Shown: positions 28,142-36,979 of the stretch, piece by piece
Layout: every line of letters starts with the position of its first letter
Numbering within the stretch: position 1 is the first letter of the stretch
Source of the DNA: Thermoplasmata archaeon
Lineage (GTDB): Archaea > Thermoplasmatota > Thermoplasmata > Lutacidiplasmatales > UBA184
Length of the DNA: 64,000 nucleotides
NCBI GenBank assembly: GCA_027306505.1
Contig: DAHUZP010000022.1
Span: 1-64,000 of the forward strand
Direction of reading: 5' to 3'
Made by a program: the position numbers and the translations under genes
The notes under the pieces: generated by a model
Seen by the model: the letters and a program-made list of their open reading frames with translations, nothing else
Told to the model about the DNA's origin: nothing
The model's database searches: none

Positions 28142-29176
28142 CTACCTTCGGATAGGGGTCCCGCGCGTGCGGGAGGACGAGGATCCCGCCTTCGGAAGAG
28201 CGTGCGCCCGCCTCAGAGCGAGGTAGGCATCGAGGTCACGCGGGAAGCTCCGGCGGGTGAGGCATAGACGGGTCCCGGAAGGATCGCGGAAGTAGTGCCC
28301 CGGACAGACGAGGACCCCCTCGCGCACTCCGGCCCGTGCCAGGTCGAGCGTACGGGCCCCCCCCAAGGCACGGTCGAACCATACCGGCGCCTTCAGCGAC
28401 GGAACGTCAGGCACCCTTTCGCGGAGGTAGGCGAGGTTCTTCCCGAAGATCCCCCGCGCCTCGCCCACGATGCGCTCCCGGTCCTCTAGGATGGCGAGCG
28501 CCCCCCCCACGGAAGCGAGCGGCGGACGGTCGACCCAGAGCTCCGCCTCGTTCCGGAACGCCTCGGCCTCCTCCGGCGGGGGCACCACGTAGCCCAGGCG
28601 CAGGTCGTCCGCGCCGTAGATCTTGGTGAAGGTGCCGGTCGCCCAAAGCCCCCGACGGGAGCGGGCGGCGAGGGAGCGGGCCGGGGTGAACTCCCGGAAG
28701 GTCTCGTCGACGAGCACCTGCGAGGTACCTTCGGTCTCCCGTTCGAGGGCGTCCGGCGACCTCAGGGTCCCCTCGGGATTGTTCGGGTTCGACAGGATGG
28801 CGAGGTCCTGGTGGGCAAGCCCCCCAGAGACCTGGAACCCGGCTGCCTCTGCGGTGTCCCAGAGGGGAGGATACTCCGGGGCCCGGAGCCCCGCCCGAGG
28901 GCGTCGGCCGCTTCGAGCCCTGAGGCGTCGGTAGAGGTAGAGCAGCACCAGGCTGTTGGCGGTGGTGGCGCCAATCGTGAGGACGACGCGGCCCGACGGG
29001 ATGCCCAGAACGTGGCCGAGGCGGGCGCGCAGCTCTCCGGGATCACCGGGCCGGAGAGATCGCAGCAAGGCACCGACCCGCGGGATCTCCCCCTTCATGC
29101 CGCTCTGAGCGAGGTCGTGAGGCAACCCCGGGTGGGAGAGGATCCAGTCCGCGAGAGGGAAGGACATCTCCACCAC
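28142..29176 (-). CDS. PLP-dependent aminotransferase, class I/II
   Basis: A 344-residue fold-type I aminotransferase. It has LSNPNNPEGT (about 128-137), which contacts PLP and substrate, the strand end VDETFREF, and the Schiff-base lysine Lys185 in GTFTKIYGADDLRLGY. The arginine binding the substrate carboxylate is probably in GTRLCLTRR near the end. It is shorter than most family members, resembling HisC/CobD-like enzymes. The amino donor and product are not evident. It stands alone between the response regulator and the surface protein. Confidence 0.85.
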   Translation of the reverse strand: MVEMSFPLADWILSHPGLPHDLAQSGMKGEIPRVGALLRSLRPGDPGELRARLGHVLGIPSGRVVLTIGATTANSLVLLYLYRRLRARSGRRPRAGLRAPEYPPLWDTAEAAGFQVSGGLAHQDLAILSNPNNPEGTLRSPDALERETEGTSQVLVDETFREFTPARSLAARSRRGLWATGTFTKIYGADDLRLGYVVPPPEEAEAFRNEAELWVDRPPLASVGGALAILEDRERIVGEARGIFGKNLAYLRERVPDVPSLKAPVWFDRALGGARTLDLARAGVREGVLVCPGHYFRDPSGTRLCLTRRSFPRDLDAYLALRRAHALPKAGSSSSRTRGTPIRR

Positions 29177-29221
29177 CTGGAGCTTCGTTCGATGGGGCTT
29201 GGGAGCAGGGACCGGCCGTGG

Positions 29222-31321
29222 TCACGTCCGAGGGGGTCTCCACTCCTTCGCGGGAGCACGGCGGGAAGAGCCGTCTCCTCCCTGGCCCTCCTCGCCCTCG
29301 CGCTCGGGGAGCGCCTTCCCTTTCCCCGTCGCAGCACCGGCCCCTGAGGTCTTCGGAGCCTTCTCAGAGGGCGCGGATCCGGCGGAGGCGTCCTTGGTCT
29401 CCTGGGTGGTCGAGGGAGCCTTGGAGCGGCGGTGCTCGAGCCTTCGGATGCGCGTGCGGAGGAAGGCGATGGTGCCCACCACGATGCCGATCCCGCCCAC
29501 TTCGAGCAGGAGGACCGGCACCAGCTGGGCCGGCACCACCGGGGGGCTCATGAGGACGCGGACGAGGAGGTCGTCATGGGTCACCTGCACGGTGACCGGG
29601 TCCGAGCTGTAGCCGGCGCCCTGGGACGTCGCGGAGACCTGGTAGGTCCCGACGAAGGTGTCGATCCCGTCCAAGGTCACGACGTCGGTCGGCACGAACT
29701 CCCCCACCTCCCCCTGGGCGTCCACCCGTAGCGCGGCGCAGCTGTTGCCGGAGCTCGAGCTGAGGTTGGTCGTGGGGCCGCAGACGGAGACCTGGATGCT
29801 GGTCGACCGTACGGCCGAGGAGACCGGAGAGGCGCTGATCAGGAGGTAGCGCCAGACGTGCACCGCGACCGCGGTGGACCCCGTCGTGATGCTCGGCAGG
29901 GCCCCGGAGGTCGAGGAGCCGAGCGTGGTGTTGAAGCCCCAGTTGTACACGTTCACCTGGGCGTTCCCCGCGACGGTGATCGAGGGGGCGGTGGTGTTCG
30001 TGAGGTTCGCCCAGTGGGCGCTGTTGAACACGATGGGGAAGCCGAAGTGGGAGCTCCCGTTCGCGACGAAGCTCCCGGTGGTGGAGGCCGCGACGGAGGA
30101 GGCACCGGGTCCGAGGCTCGAGTTCTCGACGAGCACGCGGTTCGCGCTCATCCCCAGGCCGCTCACCTGGGCGTGGGCGACGATGAGCGAGCTCACCGGG
30201 TTGCCCACGGTGAACCCGTTGATGGACACCGTGTCCGCCTCTGGCCCCTCCTCGCCCAGCTGGACCGTGGTCGACGAGGTGAGGGCGATGCCCGAGAGCG
30301 CGGCGTCGTCCGCGAAGAAGGACCCGGTCGAGTTCACCGTGAGGTTCTGGACCTGCAAGGGCCGAGAGAAGAACCCCTGCAGGGAGAGGGCCCCCACGTT
30401 GCCCGGGGCGGAGGCGTCGAACCAGTGCAGGTCGGAGTCGCTGTCCGCGAAGGTGCCCAGGGTCCCGGTGACATTGATGTTGGAGACCCGCGGCACCCCC
30501 AGCGTGGCGGTGGGCCCCGTCGAGCTCCCATCGAGGATGCCTGGGTAGGTGACCAGCACCGAGCCTCCCCCGGCGTGGATCGCCGTGCCGTGGGTGTAGA
30601 CGCGGCCCCCGTCCACGATGAGGTGGGAGCCCGCTCCCAGCAGGAGCGTCGAGTTCGAGGAGAGGGTGAGATTGGCCCCGGGAAGCACCGTCACGGTGCC
30701 CTCCACGGCGAGCCGCAGCGCGGTCCCCTGCGCTACGGAGAACGTGGCGCCTCCACCGATGGTGAGCCCGCCGGCGATGTCCATCCAGAGCGAGTGATTG
30801 CTCCACGGGTCACTGACGGTGATCGGGTCGTTCCCCCAGACGACCAGGCTCCCGGTGGGGGCGCTCACCGAGAGGTTCGACGAGAGGGTGCAAGGCTGAG
30901 GGGTGCCCGTCGGCGGAGAGGTGGTGTTGAACGTGCCCGTGAGGGAGAGCGGAAGCCCCTGGTCCGTCGTGCAGGAGTACGCGCTCCCCCCCTGAACGGC
31001 GCTCCCCGAGGGATGAGGCGACCAGGAAGGGAGCATGGACGGCGTGCCGGGCAGGGTGGAGCGCGGGGCCCCAGGGGATCTGGCATCCCCGATGGCGTTG
31101 GAAAGGAGGATGGACGCGCGCTGGGCGCTCTGTCCCTGGGCGTGGGAGGTGAGCGGGCCTGTAGGGAAGAGCAGGGCGGAGCCTAGGGCCAGGACGGTGA
31201 GGGTGAGGGTCAGGGCCAGGACGAAGGCGAGCGCGGGGACGGGGCGGGTGAAGGGGCGCCTCCAGCGTCGCGCCTTCGCGGGAGAGGCGTGGAACGAAGG
31301 GTCGCGACGGTAGGAACCCAT
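29222..31321 (-). CDS. large beta-rich surface protein with C-terminal anchor
   Basis: A 699-residue predicted cell-surface protein. The basic N-terminus (SYRRDPSFHASPAKARRWRRP) precedes a signal helix (about 30-55). A ~540-residue Ser/Thr/Gly/Val-rich exterior follows, with many NxS/T sites and repeated short strands like those of right-handed beta-helix proteins. Late in the exterior lies a region with four cysteines. A membrane helix at about 598-620 precedes a basic, disordered cytoplasmic tail. The frame opens at 31504, but the ATG at 31321 gives a proper signal peptide. The role is unknown, perhaps S-layer or adhesion. Confidence 0.7.
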   Translation of the reverse strand: MGSYRRDPSFHASPAKARRWRRPFTRPVPALAFVLALTLTLTVLALGSALLFPTGPLTSHAQGQSAQRASILLSNAIGDARSPGAPRSTLPGTPSMLPSWSPHPSGSAVQGGSAYSCTTDQGLPLSLTGTFNTTSPPTGTPQPCTLSSNLSVSAPTGSLVVWGNDPITVSDPWSNHSLWMDIAGGLTIGGGATFSVAQGTALRLAVEGTVTVLPGANLTLSSNSTLLLGAGSHLIVDGGRVYTHGTAIHAGGGSVLVTYPGILDGSSTGPTATLGVPRVSNINVTGTLGTFADSDSDLHWFDASAPGNVGALSLQGFFSRPLQVQNLTVNSTGSFFADDAALSGIALTSSTTVQLGEEGPEADTVSINGFTVGNPVSSLIVAHAQVSGLGMSANRVLVENSSLGPGASSVAASTTGSFVANGSSHFGFPIVFNSAHWANLTNTTAPSITVAGNAQVNVYNWGFNTTLGSSTSGALPSITTGSTAVAVHVWRYLLISASPVSSAVRSTSIQVSVCGPTTNLSSSSGNSCAALRVDAQGEVGEFVPTDVVTLDGIDTFVGTYQVSATSQGAGYSSDPVTVQVTHDDLLVRVLMSPPVVPAQLVPVLLLEVGGIGIVVGTIAFLRTRIRRLEHRRSKAPSTTQETKDASAGSAPSEKAPKTSGAGAATGKGKALPEREGEEGQGGDGSSRRAPAKEWRPPRT

Positions 31322-31547
31322 AGAGGACCCCCGGCGGGGGACGTGACCAAGGGGGGGGCGACTCCTCTTGAAAGTTCTCCCCCAAGGGTCCACCCCAGAC
31401 GGAGGCCCGGTGCGATGGAGCGAAGGGGAGACCGAGCCTTCGCCCAGGCACGGTGCGTACGGCCTGGAGCCGGTCGGGAGGGCGCCCTCGCGCCCTCGAC
31501 GCAAAGGGGCTTATGCGAGGGGGGGTGGGACGCCCCAAGGAGGAGCG

Positions 31548-32999
31548 ATGCGGTTCCAGACCCTGCGAGGCTTCCGTGACTACCTGCCCGCGGACGCCTC
31601 GGCCCGACGGCTCCTCTTCGACACCGTGCGGCAGGTCTCGCGGAGGTTCGGCTTCGAGGAGGTGGAGACCCCTAGCGTAGAGGGGATCGACCTGTTCAAG
31701 GTGAAGAGCGGGGACGCGATCGTCGCGGAGACCTTCTCATTCACCGACAAGGGGGGCCGAGAGGTGACCCTCGTTCCCGAGATCACCCCCTCCGTCGCGC
31801 GGATGTACGTCGAACGCGCCAAGATCGAGCCCCTCCCGGTCAAGTGGTTCTCGATCCAACGGCTCTGGCGTTACGAGGAGCCCCAGTCCGGTCGCACCCG
31901 GGAGTTCTCGCAGGTGAACTTGGACATCCTGGGCGTCCCCGGCATCGAGGCCGATCTGGAGGTCCTCTCCGTCACCCGGGAGATCATGGAACGGATCGGG
32001 CTCAACGGTCGCTACGTGATGCGCGTGAGCGACCGTCGGCTCGCGGAGGGCCTGGGCCGTTCGCTCGGTGCTCGCGAGACCGCCCCCTTCTTCCGGGCCC
32101 TGGACCGACGGGAGAAGATCTCCAAGACCGAGTTCCGGGGCGAGCTCACCGCGGCGGGGCTTTCCGAGGAGGCCTGCCAGCGGCTGGAGGACCTGCTGGA
32201 GCGCTGTGGCACCGGCCTCGGGCCGTCAGAGGCAAGGCCCGTGCTCGAGTCGCTCAGGGGCTGGGACGCGATGGGCCCGGAGGGCACCGCCGGTGTTGAC
32301 AACCTGCTCGCGCTCCTCGACCGGGCGGCGAGCACCGGTCTCGAAGGAGCGCTGCTCTTCGACCCGTCGCTCATCCGCGGCCTCGCCTACTACACCTCGA
32401 CGGTCTTCGAGGTCTGGGCGAAGCAAGGCCAGGTCCGGGCCCTCTTCGGGGGCGGGCGCTACGACCGTCTGGTGGAGCTCTTCGGTGGGCCTAGCGTGCC
32501 GGCCTGCGGCATCGCGATGGGCGATCAGACGTTGGAGATCCTGCTTCGCGAGGCCGGCCTCTGGCCGGAGAGGGCCCCTGGCCTCGAGGTCTACGTCGCG
32601 ACCGTCGACGCCGCCCTCGTCCCCCAGGCCCGCGCGTGGGCGATGCGGCTGCGCGAGGAGGGGATGGTCGCCGACTACGACCTGCTGACCCGTCCGCTCG
32701 CCCGCCAGATGAAGGAGGGAGCCCGCCGAGGGGCCCAGTGGCTGCTCCTTCTCGGCCCGAGGGAGCTCGAGAAGGGCGAGGTCACCGTCAGAAATATGCG
32801 GACCGGTCAACAGGTCGCCGTCGCGGCTTCGGAGGTGGTGGGCTGGATTCGATCGGCCTCCGTCTCGGACGCTCCTGGTCCCGCTCGCTCTCCTGCCCCC
32901 CCGACGAGCCCTTCGGACGCAGCGACGCCGGGGCCCCGTGGCTCTCCCTCCGGGGGACCGGGCGGGGCACGTGATCCTCCGTCCAAGGGCTCGGGGTGA
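31548..32999 (+). CDS. hisS: histidyl-tRNA synthetase
   Basis: A class II aminoacyl-tRNA synthetase of 483 residues. RGFRDYLPAD opens the protein, motif 2 is RYEEPQSGRTREFSQ, the HisA signature is GLAYYTSTVFE and motif 3 is GGGRYDRLVELFGG. A C-terminal anticodon-binding domain follows. The ATG at 31548 follows AAGGAGG (31538-31544) and is the right family start; a longer open frame upstream is not needed. Beyond about residue 437 the protein has a ~45-residue Pro/Gly/Ser tail, which overlaps the convergent TPD gene by 212 bases. Confidence 0.95.
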   Translation: MRFQTLRGFRDYLPADASARRLLFDTVRQVSRRFGFEEVETPSVEGIDLFKVKSGDAIVAETFSFTDKGGREVTLVPEITPSVARMYVERAKIEPLPVKWFSIQRLWRYEEPQSGRTREFSQVNLDILGVPGIEADLEVLSVTREIMERIGLNGRYVMRVSDRRLAEGLGRSLGARETAPFFRALDRREKISKTEFRGELTAAGLSEEACQRLEDLLERCGTGLGPSEARPVLESLRGWDAMGPEGTAGVDNLLALLDRAASTGLEGALLFDPSLIRGLAYYTSTVFEVWAKQGQVRALFGGGRYDRLVELFGGPSVPACGIAMGDQTLEILLREAGLWPERAPGLEVYVATVDAALVPQARAWAMRLREEGMVADYDLLTRPLARQMKEGARRGAQWLLLLGPRELEKGEVTVRNMRTGQQVAVAASEVVGWIRSASVSDAPGPARSPAPPTSPSDAATPGPRGSPSGGPGGARDPPSKGSG

Positions 33000-33750
33000 G
33001 CGACTCGAGCGTCTCCCCTTCGTAGAGCAGGATCCCCGGAGGGCTCTCCGCCCCTCGGGTGTATCCGTACCAGTAGACGACCGCCCCCTCGCCGAACATG
33101 GAGGTGTAGGGCTCGAGCTGCTTCCTCAGGTTCCGGCGCAGCTCCACGTCGTCCCCGAAGTTCGCCTTGGACTCGATCCAGCAGACCCTCTGGCCGTCGA
33201 GCACGATGGGGTGGTCCAAGAGGGCGTCCGGGGTCTTCGCGAACTTCCCCCGAAGGTCCTTCTCGGTCCGGTAGGTGATCCCGTGCTGCTTGAGCCAGGC
33301 CGCGAGCCGTGCCTCGCCCTTGATCCCACGGACCCTCTGGAGCTCCCCGCCCTTCGGCGAGTAGACCCAGTCCTCCTCCAGCACCTCCACGACCTCCCGG
33401 CGCAGGCGGGCGTCCGGGATCTCCTCGGGACGACGGAACGCGTCCCAGAAGGTGCGGCGCGGGGTCTGGCGCGCCTTCTCGATCATCTGGGCCATGAGCA
33501 CGGGGGGGAATCGCCACTGCCGAGCGAGCTCGAGGTAGCTGCGTCCCCGGTCCCACTCCTTGAGGAGACGGGGAGCCTCCTTCTGCACGACATAGAAGCG
33601 CTTGGTCGCGTCGCGGGTGATCCGGTGGGTGTAGATCACCATCAGAAGGTCGGGGTCGAGCCCGCGCTCCTGGGCCACGCGGTCGATGTCGGAATGGTCC
33701 TGGAGCTCACGGGAGAGCTCGTGGTACTCCTCGCGGGAGAGCTGGGTCAT
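32788..33750 (-). CDS. TPD-family protein, CDIN1/C15orf41 nuclease homologue
   Basis: A 320-residue protein. The N-terminal ~120 residues are helical with helix-turn-helix character (YLELARQWRFPPVLMAQMIEKA). A PD-(D/E)xK-like nuclease core follows, with AKTPDALLDHPI (the TPD motif carrying the catalytic Asp) and CWIESKANFGD (ExK). It resembles archaeal homologues of human CDIN1, a nuclease-fold protein of unknown substrate that partners codanin. A basic, Pro-rich tail (about 255-320) lies antisense to the HisRS tail. It lies 85 bases downstream of NadE, with GGGTTAAGC-like promoter sequence in the gap. Confidence 0.82.
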   Translation of the reverse strand: MTQLSREEYHELSRELQDHSDIDRVAQERGLDPDLLMVIYTHRITRDATKRFYVVQKEAPRLLKEWDRGRSYLELARQWRFPPVLMAQMIEKARQTPRRTFWDAFRRPEEIPDARLRREVVEVLEEDWVYSPKGGELQRVRGIKGEARLAAWLKQHGITYRTEKDLRGKFAKTPDALLDHPIVLDGQRVCWIESKANFGDDVELRRNLRKQLEPYTSMFGEGAVVYWYGYTRGAESPPGILLYEGETLESLTPSPWTEDHVPRPVPRRESHGAPASLRPKGSSGGQESERDQERPRRRPIESSPPPPKPRRRPVDRSAYF

Positions 33751-33835
33751 GGTTGGAAGAAGAGCGGTCGGGGGGGTCCAATGGGTCCTGGGCTTAACGT
33801 TGCACGGGGACGACGAGGGCCGACCATGAGGGGGA

Positions 33836-34675
33836 TCAGTCCCGCCAGTCGAGGCCGAGCGTGCGCAGTGAGAGCTTGGGGATCGGAGGGGGACGCCGCT
33901 TGTGGCGATGGAAGGCGACGCGGTCCGCGATGCGCTGCACCTCGGAGAGCTCGATCTTGAGGAGCGAGGCGATCTCCGGTGGCTCCAGGAGCCGCTCGAG
34001 ACCGAAGAGGATACGGTCGAGCCGCTCGTAGGGCATGCCGAGCTCCTCTTCGTCGGTCTGCCCCTCCCAGAGCCCCGCCGAGGGAGGGCGTTCGAGCACC
34101 GCCCGGGGCAGCCCCAGGGTCGCGGAGAGCTCCCGGACCCCCGTCTTGTAGAGGTCCCCGATCGGCAGCAGATCGACGCCCCCGTCACCGTACTTGGTGA
34201 AGTAGCCCAGCAGGAGCTCCGACTTGTTGCCGGTGCCGACGACGAGCGCTCCCCGTCGACGGGCCTCCTGGTACCAGACCACCATCCGGAGCCGTGCCTT
34301 GAGGTTCCCTCGCGCGAGACGGTCCTCCGGCGGGACCAGGTCCCCGAGGAAGGGCCCCTCCAGCGGAGCGAGCGGAACGACCCGCATCTCGACCCCCAGG
34401 TCCCGGGTGTAGGCCGCGATCTCGTCACGGAGCTCAGGGGACTGGGAGCCGTCGGGAATGGAGATCGCCCAGACCCGCGAGGGACCGAGCGCGTCCTTGC
34501 ACAGTCGCAGGGCGAGCGCACTGTCGATCCCTCCGCTCACGCCGACCACGACCCCCTTGGCCCCCGCTTCGCTCACGTGGGCCCTCAGGAACCGTTGCAG
34601 CGTCTCCTGGGCATGGCCGGGAAGGCGGGGGACCAGGGTATCGATCACGTTCCGCTCCTCTCCCTGTAGATGCAT
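33836..34675 (-). CDS. nadE: NAD synthetase
   Basis: Makes NAD from deamido-NAD and ammonia with ATP; 279 residues, the ammonia-dependent form without a glutaminase domain. The PP-loop is SGGIDSA (about 48-54). GTGNKSELLLGYFTKYGDGG contacts adenylate and deamido-NAD, and PSAGLWEGQTDE is the conserved loop closing the site. It is the last gene of a tight operon (LSm, RibK, RaSEA, NadE), which makes NAD and flavin cofactors along with RNA-related functions. Confidence 0.95.
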   Translation of the reverse strand: MHLQGEERNVIDTLVPRLPGHAQETLQRFLRAHVSEAGAKGVVVGVSGGIDSALALRLCKDALGPSRVWAISIPDGSQSPELRDEIAAYTRDLGVEMRVVPLAPLEGPFLGDLVPPEDRLARGNLKARLRMVVWYQEARRRGALVVGTGNKSELLLGYFTKYGDGGVDLLPIGDLYKTGVRELSATLGLPRAVLERPPSAGLWEGQTDEEELGMPYERLDRILFGLERLLEPPEIASLLKIELSEVQRIADRVAFHRHKRRPPPIPKLSLRTLGLDWRD

Positions 34676-34693
34676 CCCACGACCCGGCCCCGT

Positions 34694-35815
34694 CTAGTTC
34701 GCGTCCGGGCCCAGGGATTCGAGCCCCTGCTCCCACTCCCACTGCGTGCGGCACCGGCAAGATGGGAGGGACCGCAGGGGCCGGAAGTCCTGGGAGAGCG
34801 AGGCTTCCTCGATCGCCTCCAGAAGGCCCCGGTCGCAGGTGAGGCAGTTGTGCACGCCACGGGCGTTGCCACCTGAGGTGGGGAAGCTCACGAGGCGCGT
34901 CCCCTCGCGCCGCACCTCGGAGGACCGTACCAGCGTTTCCACGAGGCTCCAGATCCACGGAGGGCGGTAGAGCCCCCTTCGGTAGAGGTGTTCGACGACC
35001 GTGCCGCCCTGCAGGTGGACCGGGTTGATCGAGAGGGTGTCGAAGTGCTGGCTCGCGATGCCCACCGACTTGACGGTGTCCTCGATCGCCTCGCGCTCGG
35101 TGAGGTAGGGGGGTTTGAGCAGGAGGTAGGCCTTCGCCTGTCCCCCTCCCTGATGGACTCGCCCGGCCGCGTCGAAGTAGGAGGAGGGTGGGGAGTTCTT
35201 GTTCACGGCCCGCCGAAGGACCTCCTCCTGAGCGCTCTCCAGCCCCAGGGCGACCTCCACCTCCCCGCCGAAGGATTCCCTCAGCGCCCCCACGTTCGCC
35301 TGGTCGACGAACTCCGGGAGCGTCTCGACCAACAGTCGGCGCGCGCGACCGCGGAAGGCCGAGGCGAGAGCATGGCGCGAAGCGACCGGGACCTCCCGGG
35401 GATCGAAGAAGCTCCCGGAACTGAAGACCTTCACGTAGGGCTCGTCGTGGTACTCGAGGAGCGCCCGCTCGACCTGCTCCGCGATCTCGGCCTCCGTCGC
35501 GGAGCGGCCGAGCGTGTCGCGGGCGTAGCCGCACATCGTGCACCCCTTGAGGTCCGCCCAATAGCAGCCTCGGGTCTTCAGGATCAGGACGAAGGCGCTC
35601 GTCCTCTCGCCGTTCAGGGCCTCCTTCTCGGTCCAGAGGTTCACGTAGCGCCGGGCGTCCTGGGACGACGCGGGCGAGGGCCGTCGCTCCTGCGCGACGG
35701 ACCGCGCGATGGAGCCCGAGGGCGTCCCCTCCCCCGAGAGCCCATGGGGGCGAGGGGAAGGACCCGGACCCGTTCCCGGGGGCGACCCCGAGGGACCCGT
35801 GGGGGGGTGGTTCAT
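34694..35815 (-). CDS. archaeosine biosynthesis radical SAM protein RaSEA
   Basis: A 373-residue radical SAM enzyme that converts the lysine adduct of preQ0 in tRNA to archaeosine together with ArcS. The cluster motif is CYWADLKGCTMCGY, with the family's spaced cysteines. KVFSSGSFFDP, VALGLESAQEEV and INPVHLQGGTVVEHL are recognised family segments. A C-terminal cysteine cluster (CLTCDRG and CRC) is also typical. The first ~55 residues are a Pro/Gly-rich extension. The ATG at 35815 overlaps the RibK stop by four bases, so the two are coupled. ArcS itself is not in the window. Confidence 0.88.
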   Translation of the reverse strand: MNHPPTGPSGSPPGTGPGPSPRPHGLSGEGTPSGSIARSVAQERRPSPASSQDARRYVNLWTEKEALNGERTSAFVLILKTRGCYWADLKGCTMCGYARDTLGRSATEAEIAEQVERALLEYHDEPYVKVFSSGSFFDPREVPVASRHALASAFRGRARRLLVETLPEFVDQANVGALRESFGGEVEVALGLESAQEEVLRRAVNKNSPPSSYFDAAGRVHQGGGQAKAYLLLKPPYLTEREAIEDTVKSVGIASQHFDTLSINPVHLQGGTVVEHLYRRGLYRPPWIWSLVETLVRSSEVRREGTRLVSFPTSGGNARGVHNCLTCDRGLLEAIEEASLSQDFRPLRSLPSCRCRTQWEWEQGLESLGPDAN

Positions 35816-36519
35816 CGTCCCCTCTTGGTAGGGACGGCGGGGGGCGCGCCCTTGCCGATGCCGATCCGGACCCGGTCCTCGTCGTGGAGACCGAGCACCT
35901 TCCGAAGCTCCACGGGCGCGATGAACTCGGCGACGTCCGTGTAGTGCGTCCGGTCCGGGACGATGAGGTGGCAGGTCGTGCCGTTGAGGAGCGAGGGATA
36001 GCACGTCGCGCCCCCGAAGGTGCGGCCCTGGTCCTGGAAGCCCTCGATCCGGACGCCCTGGATCGCTCCCACGTTCTCCAGACGGGAGGCTTCCGCCGGG
36101 GCGAGGCGCACGTTGAGCGTCCCGGGGAACGGCTCGTAGCCCAGGCTCCTCCGGAACTGGGAGACGTACCCGGGGATCGAAAGGTAGTACTTGCCCTCCC
36201 CGAGGCCGGAGACGACCGTGCCCTCGAGGTCGAAGGGCTGGGCCCCCTCCACGATGGTCCGAAGCTCATGGAGCTCCTTCCGAAGCACCTGGGTGCCGGA
36301 AGCGGTCAGCTTGAGCCCCTGCTTCCGCCCGCCCAGGACGCGCTCGAGGTAGCCCTTCTCCGTCAGGGCGATGAGGTACTGGCTCGCGGCCTGCTGGGAG
36401 ACCCCCAGGACCTCGCCCAACTCCCGGGAGGAGAGGAAGACCGGGGCTTCCCGAGCCCCCCGGGCCGCGAGGAGCTTCAGCACCTCGAACGATTCACGGG
36501 GAAGCCGAGCTACCGCCAC
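35812..36519 (-). CDS. ribK: CTP-dependent riboflavin kinase with HTH domain
   Basis: Archaeal riboflavin kinase that uses CTP to make FMN. Residues ~8-85 are a winged helix (SSRELGEVLGVSQQAASQYL). The kinase follows: VVSGLGEGKYYLS, YVSQFRRSLGYEPFPGTLNVRL and VPDRTHYTDVAEFIAP, all family-specific. The GTG at 36519 gives 235 residues and overlaps the LSm stop by ten bases. The HTH-kinase fusion is common in archaea and may let the enzyme regulate its own operon, but this is inference. Confidence 0.93.
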   Translation of the reverse strand: MAVARLPRESFEVLKLLAARGAREAPVFLSSRELGEVLGVSQQAASQYLIALTEKGYLERVLGGRKQGLKLTASGTQVLRKELHELRTIVEGAQPFDLEGTVVSGLGEGKYYLSIPGYVSQFRRSLGYEPFPGTLNVRLAPAEASRLENVGAIQGVRIEGFQDQGRTFGGATCYPSLLNGTTCHLIVPDRTHYTDVAEFIAPVELRKVLGLHDEDRVRIGIGKGAPPAVPTKRGR

Positions 36520-36776
36520 GGGGACCCGACCCTTTCGTCGGGACGGGGAGGAGGCAACGGGTTCGGTGCCTGCACGGCGATCACCTGGCTCCCGCGTACC
36601 ACCGCCTTCCCGAGCTTTCGTGCCCTCGAGGGGGTCTCTTCCGAGGCCTCCTCCAAAGAGAGGTTGATGAACTCGTCGTACCCCTCCAGGCGTCCCTTGA
36701 GGGTCCTCGAGTCCTTGAGGACGATGACGACCGTCTGGCCCAGGCAGCGGGTCAGGAAGCTCTTCGCGTTCTCCAT
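36510..36776 (-). CDS. Sm-like (LSm) RNA-binding protein
   Basis: An 88-residue archaeal LSm protein that forms a ring binding U-rich RNA. Sm1 is visible as VVIVLKDSRTLKGRLEGYDEFINL and Sm2 as VVRGSQVIAV. The C-terminal ~18 residues are a Pro/Arg-rich extension. It is the first gene of the operon with RibK, RaSEA and NadE. A TATA box at 36803-36808 places transcription start at about the ATG, so the mRNA is probably leaderless. Confidence 0.94.
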   Translation of the reverse strand: MENAKSFLTRCLGQTVVIVLKDSRTLKGRLEGYDEFINLSLEEASEETPSRARKLGKAVVRGSQVIAVQAPNPLPPPRPDERVGSPWR

Positions 36777-36800
36777 CCGCGCCGGCGCGACGGGACGACC

Positions 36801-36808
36801 TGCTTAAC
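36801..36808 (-). promoter_or_regulatory. TATA box of the LSm operon
   Basis: GTTAAGCA on the minus strand is centred about 29 bases before the LSm ATG, giving essentially no leader. Confidence 0.5.
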
Positions 36809-36979
36809 CCTTGCGACGCGGGCCGGGAGCGGAGGGCCAGGCCGGGGTCGAATAGACTCAAGACCCCCCTCCGCCTTCGACCCAAGGGTCGGTGCGGTCG
36901 CCGCACGGACCGGGCCCGGACGCGAGGAGGGAGCAAGCTTGCTGCTTCGGTTGACGCCCCAGGTCGGAGGGCGCCTGCC

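Noticed and set aside
29858-31186. 442-codon plus-strand open frame
   Set aside because: Opposite the surface protein; low-complexity Arg/Gly/Glu sequence without motifs.
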